A program made the translations under genes and the position numbers. Positions 16,238-23,585 of a stretch of DNA of 31,901 nt are shown piece by piece. The notes under the pieces were generated by a model that had not been told where the DNA came from, ran no database searches, and saw only the letters and a list, made by a program, of their open reading frames with translations. The DNA lies in NCBI GenBank assembly GCA_009937085.1, contig JAACDD010000060.1, forward strand, positions 1-31,901, written 5' to 3'. The stretch is from Bacteroidota bacterium. Lineage in GTDB: Bacteria > Bacteroidota > Bacteroidia > Flavobacteriales > Flavobacteriaceae. Numbering within the stretch: position 1 is the stretch's first letter; each line of letters starts with the position of its first letter.

Positions 16238-17361
16238 TGATTTTTGGTTTTAATTAAATGAAATTTAAACCAAGTTTCACTCGTAAAAGTTTCATTTGGG
16301 TTTAAAATAGTTGATGGAAATTCCACTTGATTTGGTGCGTTTGGAAATTGTTGTGTTTCTAAACAAAACCCAGATCTAGCTTTATAAAAACCACCAGTTT
16401 TTGATGGAATAGTTCCGTCTAAAAAGTTTGCAGTGTAGAGTTGCATCCCTGGTTGATCCGTATAAACTTCCATTAACCTACCACTTTCAGCATGGTATAC
16501 ACGAGCCACTTTTGATAGTCCTTTGGAGTCAAATACCCAGCAATGATCATATCCTTTGCCTATTTCAAGCTGTGCATTTTCGACTGCAATATCTTTTCCA
16601 ATGGGTTTGGGATTTTGAAAATCGAAAGGGGTGTTTTTTACTTTTTCAAGTGTTCCAACTGGAATCTGATTTTGGTTTAAGGGTAAATATTGAGAGGCGT
16701 TAATTTGTAATTCGTGATCTAGAATATCGTTTGAAAAATCCCCTGATAAATTAAAGTAGCTATGCTGTGTTAGGTTTAGAATTGTTTTTTTATCTGTGGT
16801 TGCTTTGTAGCCAACTTTTAAGGTGTTGTCATGCGTAAGTGTATAGGTAACGGTAACATCCAAGTTTCCGGGATACCCTTCTTCCATATCTTCAGATAGG
16901 TAATGAAGCCTAACACCAACTCCGTCTTCGCTTTCAAAGGGACTTACATCCCAGAACACTTTATCAAAACCCACGATTCCTCCGTGCAAATGGTTTGAGC
17001 CATTATTTTGTGCAAGGGTATATGTTTTGTTATCCAATGTAAAAGTACCGTTGTCAATTCTGTTGGCATATCTGCCAGCAATCGCGCCAAAGTAGGGGTG
17101 AGGCTTTAGGTAATCAGCAGCGGTATCAAATCCTAAAACAACATCTTCTAAAACACCGTGCTTATTAGGGGTTTTTATTGATTTGACGATGCCGCCAAGG
17201 TTTAATATTTCCACACGTACGCCATTTGCGTTTTTTAGTGTGTGTGATGTTATTTTTGAGTGATTTTCAGACACAGGCAATTTTTTTTGTTCCTCTTGCT
17301 TAGGTTTAGATAATGTGCAAGAGTTTAAGCAAACGACAACAGTAATAAGTCTTAAAAACAA
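16234..17361 (-). CDS. galM: Aldose 1-epimerase GalM, probably a lipoprotein
   Basis: The 375-residue protein interconverts the alpha and beta anomers of galactose and related sugars. Family catalytic residues are present: His126 in NHLHGG, His200 in NLTQHSYFNL and Glu335 in CLETQQFPNAPN. The N-terminus MFLRLITVVVCLNSC is a short lipoprotein signal (Cys15), so mutarotation probably takes place in the periplasm before uptake, unlike the cytoplasmic E. coli enzyme. The start is unusual: the first plausible codon is TTG at 17361, and no in-frame ATG exists between it and the upstream stop near 17430. Codons just upstream could extend the protein, so the exact start is uncertain. It heads the galM-galK-galT-FGE unit behind a candidate promoter at 17407-17437. 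Confidence 0.9.
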   Translation of the reverse strand: MFLRLITVVVCLNSCTLSKPKQEEQKKLPVSENHSKITSHTLKNANGVRVEILNLGGIVKSIKTPNKHGVLEDVVLGFDTAADYLKPHPYFGAIAGRYANRIDNGTFTLDNKTYTLAQNNGSNHLHGGIVGFDKVFWDVSPFESEDGVGVRLHYLSEDMEEGYPGNLDVTVTYTLTHDNTLKVGYKATTDKKTILNLTQHSYFNLSGDFSNDILDHELQINASQYLPLNQNQIPVGTLEKVKNTPFDFQNPKPIGKDIAVENAQLEIGKGYDHCWVFDSKGLSKVARVYHAESGRLMEVYTDQPGMQLYTANFLDGTIPSKTGGFYKARSGFCLETQQFPNAPNQVEFPSTILNPNETFTSETWFKFHLIKTKNQ

Positions 17362-17406
17362 TGGTTGTAGTGGTTTGGTTAAATGATATATGATGTTTAA
17401 AAGCAG

Positions 17407-17437
17407 TAAATCTAAGTTAAAAATAGGTATTCATCAA
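17407..17437 (-). promoter_or_regulatory. Candidate promoter of the galMKT-FGE unit
   Basis: On the minus strand, TTG (17437-17435) is followed after 20 bp by TAGATTTA (17414-17407). This matches the TTG / TAnnTTTG layout of Bacteroidota promoters in seven of eight -7 positions. It would place the transcription start about 40 bp before the galM TTG. No other intergenic site fits better. The rest of 17362-17638 holds a possible terminator for the neighbouring operon and nothing else I can support. Confidence 0.4.
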
Positions 17438-17461
17438 GTAAGATGTTATCATAAAAACGCC

Positions 17462-17481
17462 AAAAAATACCATAGCGGTAC
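17462..17481 (-). terminator. Possible terminator of the Rieske-DUF1800-DUF1501 unit
   Basis: Read on the minus strand, a short GC-containing stem (TACC/GGTA at 17480-17477 and 17471-17468, loop GCTAT) runs straight into six T residues (17467-17462). It lies about 160 bp past the DUF1501 stop and just before the candidate galM promoter, where a boundary is expected. The stem is only four to five pairs, so support is weak. Confidence 0.3.
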
Positions 17482-17638
17482 TGCAATTTTTAGGCATTGG
17501 ACAATAAAAACGGAGTTAGTTACAGGGAAGGGTTGCGTTTTAGGTATGAAAATCCGAAACAAATAGTACTAGCAAAAACACGCAAATACTTTTAATGACA
17601 CCTGGTATGTTGTTTATATGCAGGAGTAAAACGTCAAC

Positions 17639-19300
17639 TTAAGCATTACCCACAATGATTTTTTTAGTTGCTGAATGAACCCCGTCGGAAAGCGATAAGA
17701 CATAAACACCAGTATTAAGACTTGACACATCTATTGCGCCATATCCTCTACTTAAATCTATATTTCCTTGTTGTACTAACCTACCGCTTGTTTCAAAAAG
17801 CTGATACTTGACATCGTTAGCATCAGCAAACTGATCGATATAAAGTTTGTCATAGACAGGGTTAGGATAAACAGCCCAAATGGATTCTTCTGGTGTTTTG
17901 TTTGCACTTAATGCATAACAGGAGGGTTCAACAAAATAAGAAGTTTTTACAATTTCAGACACCTTATCGTCGGTAAAACTTTTAGTGTTTGTATGGTCAA
18001 AAAATGCATTGTCAACAACATTATTATCAGCGCCCAAAAAGTCTTGCATTACTGTGGAAAAAACTTGTCTGTAATCGTGTTGGACGGTTTTTATTTGCCA
18101 ATTATTGTTACTGCTTGCTTCTCTTAAGTCTACATTGTTTCCTGAAACACCTCCCTCTACTGCTTTTCCAAAAACAAACATAGGCGCAATTTCGCCGTGA
18201 TCAGTTCCTAAGTTTCCATTTTGCTTTGCTTTCCTGCCAAATTCAGAAAAAGTAAGTCCAACGACGTCATCTCCTAAGGAGTCCGAATTTACATCTTGAA
18301 TAAAGGCATCTACGGCTGCTGAAAGTTCTGTTAGCAGTTCTGTGTGCTTACCATTTACATTTCCGCTACTCTCATTTTGATTGTTGTGGGTGTCAAACCC
18401 GCCAATAGTAACCATATAGATTTTTGTCTCTATACCTCCACGCATAAGTCTTGCTACAGTTTTCAACTGGTCAGCTAAGTCTGTGTTCGGATACCCAGAT
18501 GCGTTATTGTGGTTAGTGCCTGCGTTGTAAGCGGTTTCGATAGAATTCGCGTATGTATTGGCAAAAGCGTCAGTATTGACAATGTATTGTAACTCTTGTC
18601 CGTAATGGGTGTTTTGCGCAATATTTGATGGCGCTTGACCAGCAAGACCACTTAGTACTGTATAGAAATTTTGTGAATTTTGTCCTTCAATATTCAATGC
18701 CATTCCATGCTCATGTTCGGCATGAAACCCAAGCCAAGTATTGCTAGAACCCAGTTGGATTCCCATAGGGTAATTAGAAGGCATTAAGTCAGAATAAGCC
18801 GTTTCCATAAAACGTCCCAGCCAACCACTTTCTTTTCCATTATCCCAGCCGTTACCGTCATTCCCCGTTGCCCATAAATCTATGGAGGCAAAGTGACTTT
18901 TGTTTGCTGCTGGGTAACCCACAGATTGAAGAACGCGAAGCATTCCTTCTTGATATAGTCCCTTAAAGCCCGCATTGTTTCCTGTAAGTAAGGCTGGATT
19001 AAATGCTAAGTCTTGACTTGATCCGCTTAGCGAAGAATCAACTACAAGGTTTGAATAATCGTTTACAGGAATATAAATATTTGGACGTAACGTGTCTTTG
19101 TAATACCCATAATCATTATATGGAATAAGCGTATTTAATCCATCATTCCCTCCTTTTAGTTCAATAAGAACCAGCTTTCGGTTCGATATATCACAATTTA
19201 AAGAGGTGTTGGCCAACTTCATTGCAGCTCCAACTTCAGAAGGTAACAAACCCATGGCTGATGCTGTTGCAGAAAGTCTAATAAAGTCTCTTCTTTTCAT
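17639..19300 (-). CDS. DUF1501 protein with Tat signal and T9SS C-terminal sorting domain
   Basis: The 553-residue protein begins MKRRDFIRLSATASAMG, a twin-arginine signal, so it probably crosses the inner membrane folded. Residues about 38-460 show the DUF1501 pattern (LVLIELKGGNDGLNTLIPYND, YMVTIGGFDTHNNQ, GLTFSEFGRKAKQNGNLGTDHGEIAPMFVFG), a family related to alkaline phosphatase/sulfatase folds; the Asp/His pairs in GGFDTH and GTDHG resemble metal ligands. No sulfatase CxPxR motif is present. From residue 474 (IWAVYPNPVYDKLYI...KKIIV) a type IX secretion sorting domain follows, suggesting export to the cell surface. It starts nine bases after DUF1800 and is the last gene of the Rieske-DUF1800-DUF1501 unit. 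The reaction is unknown. Confidence 0.9.
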   Translation of the reverse strand: MKRRDFIRLSATASAMGLLPSEVGAAMKLANTSLNCDISNRKLVLIELKGGNDGLNTLIPYNDYGYYKDTLRPNIYIPVNDYSNLVVDSSLSGSSQDLAFNPALLTGNNAGFKGLYQEGMLRVLQSVGYPAANKSHFASIDLWATGNDGNGWDNGKESGWLGRFMETAYSDLMPSNYPMGIQLGSSNTWLGFHAEHEHGMALNIEGQNSQNFYTVLSGLAGQAPSNIAQNTHYGQELQYIVNTDAFANTYANSIETAYNAGTNHNNASGYPNTDLADQLKTVARLMRGGIETKIYMVTIGGFDTHNNQNESSGNVNGKHTELLTELSAAVDAFIQDVNSDSLGDDVVGLTFSEFGRKAKQNGNLGTDHGEIAPMFVFGKAVEGGVSGNNVDLREASSNNNWQIKTVQHDYRQVFSTVMQDFLGADNNVVDNAFFDHTNTKSFTDDKVSEIVKTSYFVEPSCYALSANKTPEESIWAVYPNPVYDKLYIDQFADANDVKYQLFETSGRLVQQGNIDLSRGYGAIDVSSLNTGVYVLSLSDGVHSATKKIIVGNA

Positions 19301-19309
19301 AACAAAAAA

Positions 19310-21094
19310 TTACATGAGTTGGAATTCTGCGGCATTAATCATTTTAGACAACAAATCATCCAATCTAAGTTTAACTTGCGTACTATTTCCATTAGTGACC
19401 CAATCGTTCCATGCTTCCCACCAATAGTAGTCTGGTTCTCCTAGTGGAACTAAAAACAACTTGAAATAAGCTTTTCTGTCTTCGTCAATCGGTTCTGAAT
19501 AAAGCAAATCGGCTAACTCTTCAATTATGGTTTGTGCACTAAATGGATCTGAAATGTTTTGCTCAAAAAAGCTAATCACATTGAAGGAAGTCCAAATACG
19601 CTGGTAGTATGAACCTCCATTATTTGCGGTCTGAATGCCTTTGATTTGATTTACGCCATTACCGTAACTATCGTTATAATTCCTACCAAGAAAGCTATGA
19701 ATGATATTATACCTTCCGACGATATTATTAGAATTAAACCAAGCTCTATCATAAGCTGGTGCTTGATAATCACCCGGATAACCTGCTACTGTATTGGGAG
19801 CGAAAAAATCCATGCCGCATACAGGGAAGAGAGTTGAATGACAAAACCATTGCCAAAAACGATAAAAATTGTAATACTCAACCGAGTTATTTAAATCTTG
19901 ACCTAATACCGGAGGGGTGGCTGTTGCATCTGGAATTGAAACACCAAGAAGTGTAATAAGCTCGTTTAAATATTGCATTGGATTTTTTACAATACCTCCA
20001 ATATTTTCGTTAGAGGCATTATCATCATCTACATCAAAAAAGTGTTTTGAAATCAGTAGAGTTTTTAAAACTCCGAGGAGGTTATACTCATTTGATTGTA
20101 ATTGTTGTGCTAATGGCGTTATGATATCGTCTTCAACATCTTGCCCCCACTCACTGCGCACATACATTCGGTAAAGTTTTCGCACATAATTTTTTGCAGT
20201 AGCAACTTTATCAAACACCATGTCAACAAAATCGTCTAACTCACTTTCAATAGCTGTTTGATTTGAACCTCCACTTATCGTTTGATCATTAAAAGCATAG
20301 CTAAATGTTTTATTTTCAGGATCGTGTTTATTGGTATTTATCCAGCCTTTGCTAATTCCATTAGGGCAATGCGGCTGTTTTACTGTGTCAGAATCGTAAA
20401 CATCACGGTCCCGATTATGTTTAATACCAGAAAATACACGAGCTGCTTGAACAACATCGTGTTCTGTATAATTGGTATAATCTCCTTCTGCTACTTGCTC
20501 ACCCTTACCAATAGTAAAAAGCTCCAAAAATTCTCTGGCGTAGTTTTCATTTGGGCTTTCCTTTTCATTGTCTGTGTTGTCTAAATAAAAAAGCATCGAA
20601 TTGTCAAAGGAAATTTTTCGAGCTAACGTCTTAACGCTTTTATCTGCGTAAAACTGCAATAAATTTAAATAATCAAAATAATTTCCAGCTCTTCCTGCAC
20701 CATCGTCTTTAGAAACGGTAAACGTGGTAAACAAGAACCAAGTTAACTTATCAATGACAGTATTTTGCTTTAATGCGTTATACCACCACCAAGCGGTAAC
20801 TAAACTGCGTTTGGGCGTTTGACGATTGATATACTTTACGTAAGTCCAATCGGGGTCTTCTAGCCAAGACCCATCAAGCCTATTTGAGCCATATTGATTG
20901 TTAGAGGTAATAGGGTCATACGGCCATTCCCAAGTATATGTTTTGGACACAGTTAAGGTGTCTAAAATTTCAGCGGCAGTCTTGCCCTCAAGCCCATCAA
21001 GTTGCTCTTTTGAGTATTGAAAACAAGCTCTTCTAAGTAGATGTTTTCTTAAACGCTTGTCCAAAAGACCGGTATGTTCTTCTAAAGAAGGCAT
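19310..21094 (-). CDS. DUF1800 family protein
   Basis: The 594-residue protein has the layout of DUF1800 proteins: an N-terminal HLLRRACFQYSKEQLDGL helix region, a WWYNALKQNTVIDKLTWFLFTTFTVSKDDG block, the NENYAREFLELFTIGKGEQVAEGDYTNYTEHDVVQAARVFSG block that is the strongest family mark, and FFAPNTVAGYPGDYQAPAYDRAWF near the C-terminus. DUF1800 and DUF1501 genes occur as neighbours in many Bacteroidota, Planctomycetes and Proteobacteria and probably act together, but no biochemical role is established to my knowledge. No signal peptide is visible, although the partner proteins carry Tat signals; it may travel with the Tat-exported partner or have an alternative start. It lies 93 bp after the Rieske gene and nine bases before DUF1501. 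Confidence 0.88.
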   Translation of the reverse strand: MPSLEEHTGLLDKRLRKHLLRRACFQYSKEQLDGLEGKTAAEILDTLTVSKTYTWEWPYDPITSNNQYGSNRLDGSWLEDPDWTYVKYINRQTPKRSLVTAWWWYNALKQNTVIDKLTWFLFTTFTVSKDDGAGRAGNYFDYLNLLQFYADKSVKTLARKISFDNSMLFYLDNTDNEKESPNENYAREFLELFTIGKGEQVAEGDYTNYTEHDVVQAARVFSGIKHNRDRDVYDSDTVKQPHCPNGISKGWINTNKHDPENKTFSYAFNDQTISGGSNQTAIESELDDFVDMVFDKVATAKNYVRKLYRMYVRSEWGQDVEDDIITPLAQQLQSNEYNLLGVLKTLLISKHFFDVDDDNASNENIGGIVKNPMQYLNELITLLGVSIPDATATPPVLGQDLNNSVEYYNFYRFWQWFCHSTLFPVCGMDFFAPNTVAGYPGDYQAPAYDRAWFNSNNIVGRYNIIHSFLGRNYNDSYGNGVNQIKGIQTANNGGSYYQRIWTSFNVISFFEQNISDPFSAQTIIEELADLLYSEPIDEDRKAYFKLFLVPLGEPDYYWWEAWNDWVTNGNSTQVKLRLDDLLSKMINAAEFQLM

Positions 21095-21187
21095 ATATGA
21101 TTTTTTATTCTACAAAATAAAGAAAGAAAACATTGTACGTTTAGCAAATTTGTACATTTTGGTATAACAAATGATATACAATTGTAA

Positions 21188-21733
21188 TTAACTGATTGTT
21201 AAATTAAGGGTGTTCCCGTCAAGCGTAGGGTTGTAGCAAGAAAGAGCAGAAGTGCAATTATCACTACTATATACTCTTCCATGATAGTTACACTTGAATT
21301 CATTATTGTTAGCTAGATAGGACCACCTGTCATCATTGCCTTGATGTGGACATACATTTGTGTAGGCTTGTATTTCTGTGTTAGAAATGCGTAAAAATAA
21401 TGCAGGAATTCCAATGCTATTTCCATTCATCCAGCCACCTACATTACTTAATCCTGTGCCCATGCCAGATGGTGGACTTGTAAAGTTGCTATGCGTTAAG
21501 TCTATAATGTAACTGTTGCCATTTTTAGTGAACCCATTGCTATTGGTGCCAGAACCGGTGCCAGAACCACTTCCTGAGCCAGAACCACTTCCTGAGCCAG
21601 AACCACTTCCAGGGATTGTAGTCTCAACATCATCATCAGATCCACTACTACAAGCTTCAAGAAAACTGATGCCAAAAAATGCAAATGCTACTGTGGGACA
21701 AACCTCTTTAAGAAAATCTCTTCTGTTTTTCAT
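21188..21733 (-). CDS. Rieske [2Fe-2S] lipoprotein with a Gly-Ser linker
   Basis: I set the start at 21733 (181 residues) because it begins MKNRRDFLKE, a twin-arginine motif, and ends the signal at a lipobox (SFLEAC, Cys28); the longer frame adds ten residues before the Tat motif. A low-complexity Gly-Ser tract (about residues 42-62) tethers the Rieske domain (about 70-181). The cluster motifs are VCPHQG (Cys128, His130) and CNYHG (Cys148, His151), with the spacing CxH-x17-CxxH that binds a 2Fe-2S centre. Tat export suits a protein that gets its cluster in the cytoplasm. It lies first in an apparent unit with DUF1800 and DUF1501, hinting at an electron-transfer partner for them. Its promoter region is shared with the divergent symporter. 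Confidence 0.88.
   Translation of the reverse strand: MKNRRDFLKEVCPTVAFAFFGISFLEACSSGSDDDVETTIPGSGSGSGSGSGSGSGSGTGSGTNSNGFTKNGNSYIIDLTHSNFTSPPSGMGTGLSNVGGWMNGNSIGIPALFLRISNTEIQAYTNVCPHQGNDDRWSYLANNNEFKCNYHGRVYSSDNCTSALSCYNPTLDGNTLNLTIS
21549..21612. repeat. 18-bp minisatellite inside the Rieske gene
   Basis: CCAGAACCACTTCCTGAG occurs at 21561-21578 and 21579-21596, with a partial third copy at 21597-21610 and a diverged unit (CCAGAACCGGTG) at 21549-21560. It encodes the Gly-Ser linker on the minus strand. Each unit is six codons, so copy-number change would stay in frame and only alter linker length. Confidence 0.85.
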
Positions 21734-21741
21734 TTTTTTTG

Positions 21742-21789
21742 TTAATATATGAATAATTTTCAATAAAATTAATTCACTTCATATATTAA
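21742..21789. promoter_or_regulatory. Perfect 12-bp inverted repeat between Rieske and symporter genes
   Basis: TTAATATATGAA (21742-21753) and its exact complement TTCATATATTAA (21778-21789) are separated by 24 bp, centre to centre 36 bp. The pair lies within the 100 bp divergent intergenic region, so it could be an operator that serves both genes. A near-consensus -7 box for the symporter, TACATTTA (21799-21806, seven of eight), sits just downstream. The arms are AT-rich, so chance pairing is possible, and no binding protein is known. Confidence 0.5.
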
Positions 21790-21833
21790 GATTTACTGTA
21801 CATTTATCCCGTTTAATCAAAAAAACCAATTTA

Positions 21834-23522
21834 ATGGATATTTCATCTTTAGATATCACTATTTTCACAGCTTATGCACTCCTTATTTTAGGAATCGGAC
21901 TTTTTGTGTCACGTCAAAAAAAGGGAACTGAAAAAAGCGCAGAAGATTATTTTTTAGCCAGTAAATCATTGCCTTGGTGGGCCATTGGTGCCTCGCTTAT
22001 TGCAGCAAATATTTCTGCAGAACAATTTATTGGGATGTCAGGATCAGGATTTGCCCTTGGTCTAGCCATTGCCTCTTATGAATGGATGGCTGCAATTACA
22101 TTACTTGTAGTTGGAAAATATTTTCTACCTATTTTTATAGAGAAAGGCCTTTATACAATTCCAGAATTTATTGAAAAACGTTTCAGTAGTAATCTCAAAA
22201 CAATTCTAGCCATTTTCTGGATCGCTCTGTTTGTTTTTGTAAACCTTACAACAGTGCTTTATCTGGGAGGAAAAGCGCTAGATACGATTATTGGCACTGG
22301 CGATGGTAGTATTTTACTTAATAGTATCGTAGGCTTAGGACTTTTTGCTGCCGCCTATTCCCTGTGGGGCGGGCTTGCCGCAGTTGCATGGACTGATGTG
22401 ATACAGGTAGTACTGCTTATTTTTGGCGGCTTGCTCATGACCTATTTTGCGCTAACCAATGTTACAGATTCTGGCAACGCTGTTGATGGATTACTTTATG
22501 TATACAATGCTGTTCCAGAACGATTCTCAATGATTCTTTCAAAAGGAGAAATTATTACTCCAAACGGAAAAGATGCCTACTTTGACCTGCCAGGACTAAG
22601 TGTGTTGATTGGTGGTTTGTGGGTTGCAAACCTTTATTATTGGGGATTCAACCAATATATCATTCAACGTACACTTGCAGCAAAAAGCCTTAAAGAAGGG
22701 CAGAAGGGGATTGTTTTTGCAGCATTTTTGAAGTTGTTAATTCCTGTAATTGTAGTTGTCCCAGGTATAATTGCATATGTGATGAACTTAGATCCAGTAA
22801 CGGGAGAACTCAACACAGGCTTATTAGCATCTGAAGGGTTTATTGGAAATGCAGGCAACATCGCAAACGATAACGCCGCACCTTGGCTTATCAAGAATTT
22901 TATTCCAGCTGGACTAAAGGGGCTGATACTTGCGGCATTGGCTGCAGCCATAGTGTCTTCTTTAGCATCAATGATAAATTCTACATCAACTATTTTTACG
23001 ATGGATATCTACAAGTCATTAATTCGTCCTAAAGCTACCAACAAACAAATGGTTCGAGTTGGTCGATTGACAGGATTAGTCGCCCTAATTATTGCTATGG
23101 TGTTAGCGCCACAACTTGGCAGCCTTGGGCAAGTTTTTCAATTCATTCAAGAATATACAGGTGTGGTAAGCCCTGGTATTTTAGCGGCCTTTTTAATGGG
23201 ATTATTCTATAAAAAGGCTACAAATAATGCAGCAATTTGGGGTGTAATATTATCTATCCCAATTGCGATGTACTTTAAAGTTGCTCCGAACGGTTGGTCG
23301 GACGCATCTATTTTTGTAGACATTCCTTTTATGCAACAAATGCTTCTAGCTACATTGTTGTCTATAGGTTTAATTGTTGGTATTAGTGCAGCAGAAGGTA
23401 AGGGTAACGACCCTAAAGGAATTACCTTAACATCTAATCTTTTTGCTACTTCGCCAAGTTTTAATATTGGTGCTATGATAGTGGTTATTATCACGGCATT
23501 CTTGTATGCGTTCTTCTGGTAA
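21834..23522 (+). CDS. Na+/sugar symporter, vSGLT-like (probable galactose importer)
   Basis: The 562-residue protein is a sodium:solute symporter with about 14 spans and close resemblance, from memory, to Vibrio parahaemolyticus vSGLT: FLASKSLPWWAIGASLIAANISAEQFIGMSGSG, YEWMAAITL, NLYYWGFNQYIIQRTLAAKS and SLASMINSTSTIF. Residues lining the vSGLT galactose pocket seem kept (Gln64, Glu83, Asn266, gate Tyr269, Lys300 for vSGLT Gln69, Glu88, Asn260, Tyr263, Lys294), while Ala86 replaces a serine. It should import galactose or glucose with Na+ across the inner membrane, feeding the galMKT genes 4.5 kb away. A strong hairpin terminator follows the stop. Divergent from the Rieske gene. Confidence 0.92.
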   Translation: MDISSLDITIFTAYALLILGIGLFVSRQKKGTEKSAEDYFLASKSLPWWAIGASLIAANISAEQFIGMSGSGFALGLAIASYEWMAAITLLVVGKYFLPIFIEKGLYTIPEFIEKRFSSNLKTILAIFWIALFVFVNLTTVLYLGGKALDTIIGTGDGSILLNSIVGLGLFAAAYSLWGGLAAVAWTDVIQVVLLIFGGLLMTYFALTNVTDSGNAVDGLLYVYNAVPERFSMILSKGEIITPNGKDAYFDLPGLSVLIGGLWVANLYYWGFNQYIIQRTLAAKSLKEGQKGIVFAAFLKLLIPVIVVVPGIIAYVMNLDPVTGELNTGLLASEGFIGNAGNIANDNAAPWLIKNFIPAGLKGLILAALAAAIVSSLASMINSTSTIFTMDIYKSLIRPKATNKQMVRVGRLTGLVALIIAMVLAPQLGSLGQVFQFIQEYTGVVSPGILAAFLMGLFYKKATNNAAIWGVILSIPIAMYFKVAPNGWSDASIFVDIPFMQQMLLATLLSIGLIVGISAAEGKGNDPKGITLTSNLFATSPSFNIGAMIVVIITAFLYAFFW

Positions 23523-23546
23523 AATAGCACACCCTTAATTTATCTC

Positions 23547-23585
23547 AAAATGCTTAGATTTGTATCTACATAATCTAAGCATTTT
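23547..23585 (+). terminator. Strong hairpin terminator after the symporter gene
   Basis: AAAATGCTTAGATT (23547-23560) and AATCTAAGCATTTT (23572-23585) form a perfect 14-bp stem with an 11-base loop, and T-rich sequence follows. It starts 24 bp after the symporter stop. The A-rich 5' side also gives a T tract on the other strand, so it could act in both directions. It reaches into the probable start region of the regulator gene, which is discussed in the findings. Confidence 0.85.

Noticed and set aside
17381..17390. Shared AAATGATATA upstream of galM and upstream of DUF1800 (21169-21178) as a common operator
   Set aside because: A ten-base AT-rich match without symmetry is expected by chance in such DNA.
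17639..19300. DUF1501 protein as a sulfatase that the FGE lipoprotein would activate
   Set aside because: The fold family is related, but no C/S-x-P-x-R formylglycine motif is present in the protein.
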